Source: an uncultured Eubacteriales bacterium (lineage in GTDB: Bacteria; Bacillota; Clostridia; Oscillospirales; Acutalibacteraceae). From it: 8,426 nucleotides of DNA. Below, one piece after another: positions 1 through 6,433 of this stretch; positions within the stretch are counted from its first letter, which is position 1, and each line of letters opens with the position of its first letter. A model generated the notes under the pieces. That model did not search any database, was not told where the DNA came from, and saw nothing but the letters and a program-made list of their open reading frames with translations. The translations under genes were made by a program, and so were the position numbers. The DNA lies in the NCBI GenBank assembly GCA_900321595.1, contig ONWP01000189.1, forward strand, positions 1 through 8,426, read 5' to 3'.

Positions 1-516
1 CTTCGTATTCAGCAGGATCATCGACCAGGAAGCGTCGTCCGACGGATACGCGACCTTGATCGGCTGGACGCCCGCCTGCGCCGTTGTCGTCACAGTCGTC
101 GGTTCCCGCCGCTTCGTCGTCGTTTCGTCGCGGTCAGGCAGTCTGGCGCTTCGGCGCAGCACGATACGTGCGTCCGCAGCGCTGACTCGGCCGTTCTTAT
201 CGATATCCAGCAGCTCGATCGGCAGCTCCAGCCGGATCAGATACGCGCTGTGCCGCAGGATCAACCGGGCGTCGCCGGCTGTGATTCTCCCGTCGCCATT
301 TGCGTCTCCTTCGAGCGGAGCAGGCGGCGCGGTGGTCGATGCCGCCGGTTCGGTCGCCGCCGTGGTCGGCGGGGCGGTCGTTGTGACAGCGGGCGTGGCG
401 CTGCTGTTCGCGGGAACAGAGCTGTCAGACTCCGACGCGTCCTCCGCCTGCGCGATCAAGATACTGCATACAAGACAAATAACTGCCATCAAAATCGAAA
501 ACGATTTCTTCGACAA
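1..516 (-). CDS. Secreted dockerin type I protein, partial (3' end outside window)
   Basis: An open frame of 172 codons runs from a TTG at 516 off the left edge. It begins MSKKSFSILMAVICLVC, a Sec signal peptide ending near QAEDA (residues 1-24). Residues 28-67 form a low-complexity Ser/Thr/Pro/Ala linker. Residues 69-126 are a type I dockerin: loop 1 GDANGDGRITAGD (calcium ligands D71, N73, D75, D82) followed by helix ARLILRHSAYL, and loop 2 DIDKNGRVSAAD (D104, D106, N108, D115) followed by helix ARIVLRRSARL, the expected tandem duplication. A second Thr-rich, charged linker (128-148) leads to PSDDASWSMILLNTK at the edge. That end resembles the start of an M15 (VanY/LdcB) D,D- or L,D-carboxypeptidase domain, but this is inferred from a short match. 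The TTG is preferred over a GTG at 525 because AAAGG (531-527) lies 10 nt from the TTG and only 1 nt from the GTG. The gene follows citrate synthase by 20 nt, so the two are probably cotranscribed. The dockerin is well supported; the catalytic domain is not yet visible. Confidence 0.85.
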   Translation of the reverse strand, partial: MSKKSFSILMAVICLVCSILIAQAEDASESDSSVPANSSATPAVTTTAPPTTAATEPAASTTAPPAPLEGDANGDGRITAGDARLILRHSAYLIRLELPIELLDIDKNGRVSAADARIVLRRSARLPDRDETTTKRREPTTVTTTAQAGVQPIKVAYPSDDASWSMILLNTK

Positions 517-525
517 CAGACTCAC

Positions 526-531
526 ACCTTT
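526..531 (-). promoter_or_regulatory. Ribosome binding site deciding the TTG start of the dockerin gene
   Basis: On the minus strand AAAGGT lies between the citrate synthase stop and the dockerin gene. Measured from AAAGG, it is 10 nt from the TTG at 516, a normal distance. The in-frame GTG at 525 is only 1 nt away and therefore unlikely. The TTG start also gives the cleaner signal peptide (MSKKS followed by a hydrophobic core). Confidence 0.6.
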
Positions 532-536
532 CAGAC

Positions 537-1904
537 TCAGCGTCTGTCTTCCATTTTTTCATAAACCCGCCGCGCCCGCACGTTCATGTAGGCCGGACGG
601 ATGATCTTGTTTCCGTTAATGATCTCCTCGACGCGGTGCGCGCTCCATCCGGCGATCCGGGAGACCGCAAACAGCGGCGTATAGAGACTCTCCGGGATCC
701 CGAGCATATCATAGACGAATCCCGACCAGAAATCCACGTTCGGGCTGACGCCCTTATACATTTTCCGGGAACCGGCGATGCGCTCGGGCGCAAGTCTGGC
801 GACCGCGGAAAACAACCCGAATTCATCCATCCGGTTTTTCTGCTTTGCCAGCTCGCCGACCTGATGCCGCAGCAGCTCCGCTCTGGGATCGCTTACGGAG
901 TAGACAGCGTGCCCGATCCCGTAGACAAGTCCGCTGTGATCGAACGCCTCTTTCGAGAGCAGCTTATCAATATACGCGCCGATCTCCTCATCGTCATCCC
1001 AGTCTTTCACGTGCGCCTCGATATCAAGGAACATATCCCGCACCTTGATATTCGCGCCGCCGTGCTTCGGCCCCTTGAGCGAACCCAAAGCGGCCGCGAC
1101 CGCGCTGTAGGTATCCGTGCCGGAGGACGTGACGACGTGCGTCGTAAATGTGGAATTGTTGCCGCCGCCATGCTCCGCGTGCAAGATCAGGCACAGATCC
1201 AGGATCCGCGCTTCCAGCTCTGAATAGCTGCCGTCGAGCCGCAGCATATAGAGAATATTTTCCGCGCTGGATTTTTCCGAGATCGGTTCATGGATAAAAA
1301 AGCTGCCGTTGCCCTGAATATAGTAGCTGAACGCCTGATATCCGTATACAGCCAGCTGCGGAAACAAGCTGATCAGGCGCAGACACTGACGCAAAACATT
1401 CGGCACGTCCGTGTCGTCCGGACACTCGTCGTAGGAGTAAAGCGCCAGAACGCTTCTCGCAAGGCCGTTCATGATATCCGGGCTCGGCGCTTTCATGATA
1501 AAATCGCGCACGAATGAGCTCGGCAATTCGCGATACTTGGATAATACCTGTTTGAAATCCTCAAACTCCCTGCGGTTCGGCAGGTGTCCGAACAGCAGCA
1601 GGAACACGGTCTCCTCGTAGCCGTGATGCTCGCGCTGCATGGCGCCGGCCGCGACGTCCTCGATGGCATACCCGCGGTAGTACAACTGTCCCGGGCACGG
1701 GACGTCCTCGCCGTTCACGGTCTCTTTGGCCTTGATCTCACTGATCTCAGTCAGCCCCGTGAGAACGCCTTTCCCCGTGATATCCCGCAGCCCGCGATTC
1801 ACGCGGTACTGCCCGTACAGTTCCTTGTCAATGATATTGTCGCGCAGACAAACCTGCGCGTATCGTTCCAATTCCGGCGCGGAGCCGGGATAAAACTTTT
1901 TCAT
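537..1904 (-). CDS. gltA: Citrate synthase (citrate/2-methylcitrate synthase family)
   Basis: This 455-residue protein condenses acetyl-CoA with oxaloacetate to citrate, the entry to the (often incomplete) TCA route that supplies 2-oxoglutarate and glutamate. The family signatures are in order: PGQLYYRGYAIEDV (71-84, substrate-domain start), LHAEHGGGNNS (241-251, oxaloacetate-binding His), GPKHGGAN (278-285, catalytic H281), GIGHAVYSVSDPR (329-341, catalytic H332 and binding R341) and NVDFWSG (389-395, catalytic D391). The three catalytic residues are therefore present. The His motif reads GHAVY where E. coli has GHRVY, a variant I associate with clostridial enzymes. The N-terminus (about 1-45) is longer than in E. 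coli-type enzymes. The ATG at 1904 is preceded by GTGGAG about 4 nt upstream. The gene lies 55 nt behind tatD and 20 nt ahead of the dockerin gene, all on one strand. Substrate preference (oxaloacetate with acetyl-CoA or propionyl-CoA) cannot be read from the sequence. Confidence 0.95.
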   Translation of the reverse strand: MKKFYPGSAPELERYAQVCLRDNIIDKELYGQYRVNRGLRDITGKGVLTGLTEISEIKAKETVNGEDVPCPGQLYYRGYAIEDVAAGAMQREHHGYEETVFLLLFGHLPNRREFEDFKQVLSKYRELPSSFVRDFIMKAPSPDIMNGLARSVLALYSYDECPDDTDVPNVLRQCLRLISLFPQLAVYGYQAFSYYIQGNGSFFIHEPISEKSSAENILYMLRLDGSYSELEARILDLCLILHAEHGGGNNSTFTTHVVTSSGTDTYSAVAAALGSLKGPKHGGANIKVRDMFLDIEAHVKDWDDDEEIGAYIDKLLSKEAFDHSGLVYGIGHAVYSVSDPRAELLRHQVGELAKQKNRMDEFGLFSAVARLAPERIAGSRKMYKGVSPNVDFWSGFVYDMLGIPESLYTPLFAVSRIAGWSAHRVEEIINGNKIIRPAYMNVRARRVYEKMEDRR

Positions 1905-1959
1905 ATCGCTCCACTTTCTGATTGATTGTATATCATCACCATTCGCTGAAAGTCATTCC

Positions 1960-2724
1960 TTACGCAAGGCCGAAAAGCCGATCCGCGTTTTCCCGCGACA
2001 GCCGCAGGATCTCATCTGTCGTCGCGCCCCGGATCTGCGCGATCCGCTCGGCGACAAACAGGATATAATCTGATTCATTGCGCTTTCCGCGCATGGGCAC
2101 AGGCGCCATATAGGGGCAGTCGGTTTCCAGCAGAAGCCGGTCAGCCGGGCACCACGCGGCGACCTCGACGGGCTTCACTGCGTTTTTAAACGTAACGCTT
2201 CCGCCGAATCCGAGATACAATCCGATCGCCGTCGCTTCCTTCGCCGTTTCAACGCTGCCGGAGAAACAGTGCAGAACGCCTTTCGGGCGGAATCTGCGCA
2301 TATACGCCATCACATCGCCGTGCGCCTCCCGGTCATGCACGATGACCGGCATATCGCGGCGGTTCGCCATTTCCAGCTGCGCCTCAAAGAAGCGGTACTG
2401 CAGCTCCTTCGGCGTATTCCAGTGATAGTCAAGTCCGATCTCCCCGACGGCCACGCAGCGCGGATGCGACAGCATCGCCTCGATCCTGTCAAGATCCGCC
2501 TCGTCTGCCTCCTCGACCTCTTCCGGATGGATGCCGCAGGCGGCGTAGATATAATCGAAGCGTTCGGCTAACGCAAGCGCCGTCTCGCTCGTTCTGACGT
2601 CCGTCCCGCAGTTCACGACGCGGTAAACATCCCGCTCGGGAAGCGTTTTCAGCAGGCTTTCCCGATCCGCATCGAACGCGCGGTCGTCGTAATGCGCGTG
2701 AGAATCGAAAACGCGTCCGGTCAT
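1960..2724 (-). CDS. tatD: TatD family metal-dependent hydrolase (DNase-like)
   Basis: This 254-residue TIM-barrel protein of the amidohydrolase superfamily has the usual length for TatD. All signature blocks are present: DSHAHYDD (7-14, metal ligands H9 and H11), GIHPEE (64-69), GEIGLDYHW (94-102, ligand E95), VIVHDREAHGD (128-138, H130), VLHCFSGS (150-157, H152) and LETDCPYMAP (199-208, D202). Characterised relatives are divalent-metal-dependent 3'-5' exonucleases or deoxyribonucleases in the cytosol, active in DNA repair and RNA turnover. The exact substrate of this one is not visible. Its ATG overlaps the metG stop by 4 nt (ATGA, 2721-2724), implying translational coupling. The metG-tatD pair is a widely conserved order in Firmicutes, where the B. 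subtilis counterpart is yabD. Confidence 0.95.
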   Translation of the reverse strand: MTGRVFDSHAHYDDRAFDADRESLLKTLPERDVYRVVNCGTDVRTSETALALAERFDYIYAACGIHPEEVEEADEADLDRIEAMLSHPRCVAVGEIGLDYHWNTPKELQYRFFEAQLEMANRRDMPVIVHDREAHGDVMAYMRRFRPKGVLHCFSGSVETAKEATAIGLYLGFGGSVTFKNAVKPVEVAAWCPADRLLLETDCPYMAPVPMRGKRNESDYILFVAERIAQIRGATTDEILRLSRENADRLFGLA

Positions 2725-4661
2725 TTAAGCTTTGCGCCGTTCGCCGCGTCCGGCGCGAATACGAGCCGAACCGTCCCGTCCGGATCCTCTGTTGACAGGA
2801 TCATGCCGTGACTTTCGACGCCGCAAAGCGTCACCGGTTTGAGATTTGATACGAACAAAACCTTTTTGCCGAGCAGCTCGTCGGGCTTATACCATTTCGC
2901 GATCCCGGACACGATCGTCCGATCCGCGCCGGTGCCGTCGTCCAGCGTAAACTGCAGAAGCTTCTTCGCCTTTTTGACGGGCTTGCAGTCCTTCACAAGT
3001 CCGACCCGCAGATCCAGTTTGCCGAACGCGTCGATATCGACTTTTTCAACAGAATGGATCTCTTCCGCCAGCGCGCTCGACTGTGTGCTGGCCGCCATCT
3101 CGGCTTCCAGCTCCGCCAGAAGCGCTTCGGCGTCGATCCGCGCGAACAGCGGCTCGGGCGTGCCCACGCGGCTGCCGACGGGGATCGCGCCAAAGGTCGC
3201 AAGCGTATCATAGCCGTCGATATCGCAGTTGATCTGCTGCAGGATCTTTTCGCTGGTCTCGGGCATAAAGGGCCGCAGCTCTACCGCGATCATGCGGATC
3301 GCCTCAACAAGGTTGTACAGAACCGTCGCGAGCCTGTCGCGCTTTGTCTCGTCCTTCGCAAGCGTCCAGGGGGTCGTCTCGTCGATGTATTTATTGCTGC
3401 GCTTCGCCGCGCTGAGGATCGCGTCCGCGGCGTCCGCGATCTTAAAACCGTCAAACGCGGCTTCGACCTTCGGCAGTGACGAAAGGATCTCCTGCTTGAA
3501 TTCGGCGTCGATCGGTTCCGCCGCCGTATTGCAGATCAGCTCGCCGTCAAAGTACTTGTTGACCATGGCGACGGTGCGGTTGACAAGATTGCCGAAGGTG
3601 TTCGCCAGATCGGAGTTATACCGCTCGATCATCGTGTCGTAGCTGATGGAGCCGTCCTGGGCGTGCGGCATCTCGGAAAGCAGATAGTACCGCACCGCGT
3701 CTACGCCGAAACGCTTGACCAGATCCTCCGCATAGATGACATTGCCCTTGGATTTGCTCATTTTACCATCGCCGAAGAGCAGCCACGGATGGCCGTAGAC
3801 CTGCTTGGGCAGCGGCTCGCCCAGCGCCATGAGCATGATCGGCCAGTAGATCGTATGGAATCGAATGATGTCCTTGCCGATAATATGCACGTCCGCGGGC
3901 CAGTACTTTTTATAGAGCGCGCCCGGCTCGTCATAGGGATCATAACCCAGCGCGGTGATATAGTTGGACAGCGCGTCGATCCATACGTAGATCACATGCT
4001 TGTCATCGAAATCGACCGGAATGCCCCACTTAAAGCTCGACCGGGACACGCAGAGATCCTGCAGACCGGGTTTGATGAAGTTGTTGAGCATCTCGCGCTT
4101 GCGGGATTCGGGATAGATGAAATCCGGATGGGATTCGATGTGCTCCTCAAGCTGCTTCTGATATTTGCTCAGTTTGAAGAAGTAGGCTTCCTCCTTCGCG
4201 GGCTTGACCGGTCCGCCGCAGTCGGGACAGCAGCCGTTCACCAGCTGGCTCTGTGTCCAGAAGGACTCGCACGGCGTGCAGTAAAGCCCCTCGTACTCGC
4301 TTTTATAAATGTCGCCCTTCTCGTAAAGCTTGCGGAAGATCCGGCTCACCGCGCGTTCATGGTAACCGTCTGTCGTGCGAATGAACTTGTCGTACGTCGT
4401 GTTGAGCATATCGCAAATGTCCCGGATCTGCCCGGAGACTTTATCCACATACTCCTTCGGGGAAACGCCCGCGTCCTTCGCGTAATCCTCGATCTTCTGT
4501 CCGTGCTCGTCGGTCCCGGTCAGGAAAAACACGTCGTAGCCCTGCTGTCTGCGGAAGCGGGCGATGGCGTCTGTCAGCACGATCTCATAAGAATTGCCGA
4601 TGTGCGGCTTGCGGGATGTGTACGCGATCGCGGTCGTGATATAATAAGGTCTTTTCTCCAT
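2721..4661 (-). CDS. metG: Methionyl-tRNA synthetase with C-terminal tRNA-binding domain
   Basis: This 646-residue class I aminoacyl-tRNA synthetase charges tRNA(Met) with methionine in the cytosol. The catalytic fold begins YYITTAIAYTSRKPHIGNSY, with the class I signature HIGN (20-23) instead of the common HIGH. FLTGTDEHGQKIE (46-58) is the usual MetRS block. A zinc knuckle in the connective domain has CTPC (128-131) and CPDC (145-148). VWIDALSNY (226-234) is the methionine/adenylate region, and KMSKSKG (300-306) is the second ATP signature. An alpha-helical anticodon-binding domain follows (about 345-475, including W432). Residues 540-646 form an EMAPII/Trbp111-type OB domain (DLRVGLVKDCKPVKKAKKLL, then LLGKKVLFVSNLKP), which provides extra tRNA binding and dimerisation. 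The length fits the dimeric bacterial form (about 640-660). GGAGGA (4671-4676) lies 9 nt before the ATG. The promoter at 4694-4722 leaves a leader of only about 26 nt, too short for a T-box. Confidence 0.98.
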   Translation of the reverse strand: MEKRPYYITTAIAYTSRKPHIGNSYEIVLTDAIARFRRQQGYDVFFLTGTDEHGQKIEDYAKDAGVSPKEYVDKVSGQIRDICDMLNTTYDKFIRTTDGYHERAVSRIFRKLYEKGDIYKSEYEGLYCTPCESFWTQSQLVNGCCPDCGGPVKPAKEEAYFFKLSKYQKQLEEHIESHPDFIYPESRKREMLNNFIKPGLQDLCVSRSSFKWGIPVDFDDKHVIYVWIDALSNYITALGYDPYDEPGALYKKYWPADVHIIGKDIIRFHTIYWPIMLMALGEPLPKQVYGHPWLLFGDGKMSKSKGNVIYAEDLVKRFGVDAVRYYLLSEMPHAQDGSISYDTMIERYNSDLANTFGNLVNRTVAMVNKYFDGELICNTAAEPIDAEFKQEILSSLPKVEAAFDGFKIADAADAILSAAKRSNKYIDETTPWTLAKDETKRDRLATVLYNLVEAIRMIAVELRPFMPETSEKILQQINCDIDGYDTLATFGAIPVGSRVGTPEPLFARIDAEALLAELEAEMAASTQSSALAEEIHSVEKVDIDAFGKLDLRVGLVKDCKPVKKAKKLLQFTLDDGTGADRTIVSGIAKWYKPDELLGKKVLFVSNLKPVTLCGVESHGMILSTEDPDGTVRLVFAPDAANGAKLK

Positions 4662-4693
4662 TGAAAACGATCCTCCAACACTTATTTCAGTTT

Positions 4694-4722
4694 ATTATAG
4701 CACAAGCGTCAATTGAATGCAA
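4694..4722 (-). promoter_or_regulatory. Promoter of the metG-tatD-gltA-dockerin run
   Basis: On the minus strand there is a -35 TTGCAT (4717-4722), a 17-nt spacer and a perfect -10 TATAAT (4694-4699). An extended TG sits immediately upstream of the -10 (TGCTATAAT). Transcription should start near 4687, giving a leader of about 26 nt that contains the GGAGGA site. The weak -35 with an extended -10 is typical of vegetative sigma-A promoters. The spacer contains the palindrome TCAATTGA (4709-4716). This assignment comes from consensus matching only. Confidence 0.75.
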
Positions 4723-4766
4723 GTCCGCCGCCTCGGATTTTCTCTTTTCATTCAGCCGAATTCCGC

Positions 4767-4795
4767 TTGCAAGAGGGATCCGCTTGTGCTATGAT
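4767..4795 (+). promoter_or_regulatory. Promoter of the hydrolase-isomerase operon
   Basis: A -35 TTGCAA (4767-4772), a 17-nt spacer and a -10 TATGAT (4790-4795) with extended TG (TGCTATGAT) lie just upstream of the hydrolase gene. The predicted start near 4802 gives a leader of about 27 nt carrying AAAGAGG. The layout and nine spacer bases (CGCTTGTGC) are the same as in the divergent metG promoter. This assignment comes from consensus matching only. Confidence 0.7.
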
Positions 4796-4810
4796 ATTTC
4801 CTGAAAAACG

Positions 4811-4819
4811 AAAGAGGTG
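4811..4819 (+). promoter_or_regulatory. Ribosome binding site deciding the hydrolase start
   Basis: AAAGAGGTG is followed by 9 nt and then ATG at 4829. A GTG at 4817 is in frame but lies inside this site and cannot be used together with it. The ATG therefore marks the start, and it yields a standard signal peptide beginning MKRPLIRF. Confidence 0.8.
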
Positions 4820-4828
4820 TTGGACTTT

Positions 4829-6421
4829 ATGAAACGACCCCTGATACGGTTTTTGAGCGTCCTGCTGTGCGTCAGCCTCCTGCTGCCCTGCGCAGGGTTC
4901 CTGTCCTTCGCGGAGAATGAAGCCGTCGTGCCGAAGATCTTCCTGGACGGCATCAACTCCAGCGCGACGCTCGATTCAACCACCGGCGAAGTCGTCTATC
5001 CGCCGACCTTCGATACGATCGTCGGCGCGCTCAAGGGCAATCTGCTGCCGACCGTCAGCTCGCTGATCAAAGGCGATTTCGACGCCATGACCGACCCGGT
5101 GAGCGACGCGGTCATCAAGATCTTTGAACCCATCGCGATGGATGAGAACGGACAGCCGCTTTACCCGACAGTCGCGGATTTCTCCTATCCGACAAAGGAA
5201 GAGATCGACACGATTATGTCGGAGGGCGGCAAGACCGGCACCATCGCCTTTGACACGCATTATATCCACTACACCTACGACTGGCGGCTCGACATGCAGA
5301 CGATCGCCGCGGATTTCCATGACTTCGTCGAGTACATTTTGGATCAGACCGGCGCGGAGCAGGTCGACGTCGTATCCTTCAGCATGGGGACCTGCGTGCT
5401 GTTGACGTATATGAAGGTCTACGACTGCGAATATCTGCGGCACGTCGTACTTGACGCGGGCGCGTTCAACGGCGTTACGACCACCGGCGAACCCTTCGTC
5501 GGCGATATCACCTTCGACAGCAAAGCGCTTGTCACATATCTGAGCACGATGGTCGGCGAGAATATGGGCATGGCGCTGCTCGACGCCGTCATCAAATCGC
5601 TCTACCAGATCGGCGTCGTTGACCGGGTCACGGAGCTTGCGAACAAAATCGTCGCCGGCGCCTCCGACCAGCTCTACGAAAAGGCGTTCCGCCGCGTTTT
5701 CAGCCGGATCCCCGGCTTCTGGTCGCTGGTGCCCTACGAGCTGTATGACCGCGCGAAGGAAATGCTCATCGTACCCGGCGAATTCGTGACGGATGAATAT
5801 GTAGCGAAGCTGGACTTCTATCATGAACAGATCCAGGGACAGAACGTGCAGATCCTCAGCGACGCGCTCGACAAGGGCGTGCAGTTCTCCATCATCGCGA
5901 AGTACGGCAGCATGATCCCGCCGGTCTGCGACCACCAGACCAACATCGGCGACAGCGTCATCGATACGTATCGGGAATCGCTGGGCGCGACCTGCAGCGT
6001 GATCGGAGAAACGCTCGGCGAGGATTACACGCAGGCCGTGGACGACGGGCACGACCATCTGAGCGCCGACGGACAGATCGACGCGTCCACCTGCGCGTTC
6101 CCGGAGTACACCTGGTTCCTCAAGGGCCGCAATCACTCGGAGCATGTATCAGATGAATTCGCCTTTACGGACTGGCTTCTGTCTCGGGACGCGCAGCCGA
6201 CTGTTTGGGACAGCGAGCTGTATCCGCAGTTCATGATCCTGGATCGGGAAACACAGGTTTACGTCCCGCTCACCGCGGAAAACAACTATGAACGCTATGA
6301 ACCCGTGGAACGCGGCGAAACGTTCTTCGCCCGCATTCGCAATCTCTTCGGGATCATGCGGGACTTTTTCAGAACGCTGTTCGGCTCCATGTTCAAAAAA
6401 CAGGCAAATACCATCAGCTGA
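4829..6421 (+). CDS. Secreted alpha/beta hydrolase, LCAT/lipase-like
   Basis: The protein has 530 residues. Residues 1-28 (MKRPLIRFLSVLLCVSLLLP, then a cut after FLSFA) form a Sec signal peptide with no convincing lipobox, so the protein is probably exported. VPKIFLDGI (34-42) looks like the first core strand and oxyanion region. HYTYDWRLDM (147-156) carries the YDWR hallmark of lecithin:cholesterol acyltransferase-like hydrolases. VDVVSFSMGT (179-188) is the nucleophile elbow with S185, in which the usual first Gly of GxSxG is Ser. Later, NIGDSVIDTYRES (372-384) can supply the acid D375, and DASTCAFPEYTWFLKGRNHS (418-437) the catalytic H436. Triad assignment beyond S185 is inferred. Residues 210-350 would form a helical lid or cap. 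The C-terminus (500-525, IRNLFGIMRDFFRTLFG) is a basic amphipathic stretch that could sit on a membrane. A lipid or other ester substrate is likely but not shown. The sugar isomerase gene follows 12 nt downstream. Confidence 0.85.
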   Translation: MKRPLIRFLSVLLCVSLLLPCAGFLSFAENEAVVPKIFLDGINSSATLDSTTGEVVYPPTFDTIVGALKGNLLPTVSSLIKGDFDAMTDPVSDAVIKIFEPIAMDENGQPLYPTVADFSYPTKEEIDTIMSEGGKTGTIAFDTHYIHYTYDWRLDMQTIAADFHDFVEYILDQTGAEQVDVVSFSMGTCVLLTYMKVYDCEYLRHVVLDAGAFNGVTTTGEPFVGDITFDSKALVTYLSTMVGENMGMALLDAVIKSLYQIGVVDRVTELANKIVAGASDQLYEKAFRRVFSRIPGFWSLVPYELYDRAKEMLIVPGEFVTDEYVAKLDFYHEQIQGQNVQILSDALDKGVQFSIIAKYGSMIPPVCDHQTNIGDSVIDTYRESLGATCSVIGETLGEDYTQAVDDGHDHLSADGQIDASTCAFPEYTWFLKGRNHSEHVSDEFAFTDWLLSRDAQPTVWDSELYPQFMILDRETQVYVPLTAENNYERYEPVERGETFFARIRNLFGIMRDFFRTLFGSMFKKQANTIS

Positions 6422-6433
6422 AGAGGGATATAC

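Larger units (their letters stand above)
4693..4796. repeat. Inverted repeat embracing the two divergent -10 elements
   Basis: The left arm at 4693-4708 (TATTATAGCACAAGCG) is the reverse complement of the right arm at 4781-4796 (CGCTTGTGCTATGATA), with 15 of 16 bases matching and 72 nt between the arms. Each arm covers a -10 hexamer and the 9 bases upstream of it. The arms may be operators for one shared regulator, or the identity may simply reflect a favoured promoter consensus in this genome. Confidence 0.7.

Noticed and set aside
56..604. Open frame of 182 codons on the plus strand
   Set aside because: It runs antisense to the dockerin gene and the end of citrate synthase. Its composition is low-complexity Ala/Val/Ser, mirroring the Thr/Pro linker.
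1905..1959. Separate promoter for citrate synthase
   Set aside because: A TATACAAT-like string is present on the minus strand, but I found no -35 at a proper distance, so I do not call it.
3663..4664. 333-codon open frame antisense to metG
   Set aside because: No recognisable domain, and it is fully covered by a certain metG with all motifs. Long antisense frames are expected in GC-rich coding DNA.
4662..4693. T-box or SAM riboswitch ahead of metG
   Set aside because: The -10 element leaves a leader of only about 26 nt, too short for either structure.
4709..4716. TCAATTGA palindrome as an operator
   Set aside because: Eight bases is too short to claim; it is noted only as part of the metG promoter spacer.
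4817..4831. GTG at 4817 as start of the hydrolase
   Set aside because: It lies within the AAAGAGGTG ribosome binding site. The ATG at 4829 has ideal spacing and gives a normal signal peptide.
4976..6145. 389-codon open frame antisense to the hydrolase gene
   Set aside because: It is rich in Arg, Asp and Val without any motif and lacks a promoter or a plausible ribosome binding site. The plus-strand gene has a signal peptide, catalytic motifs and its own promoter.
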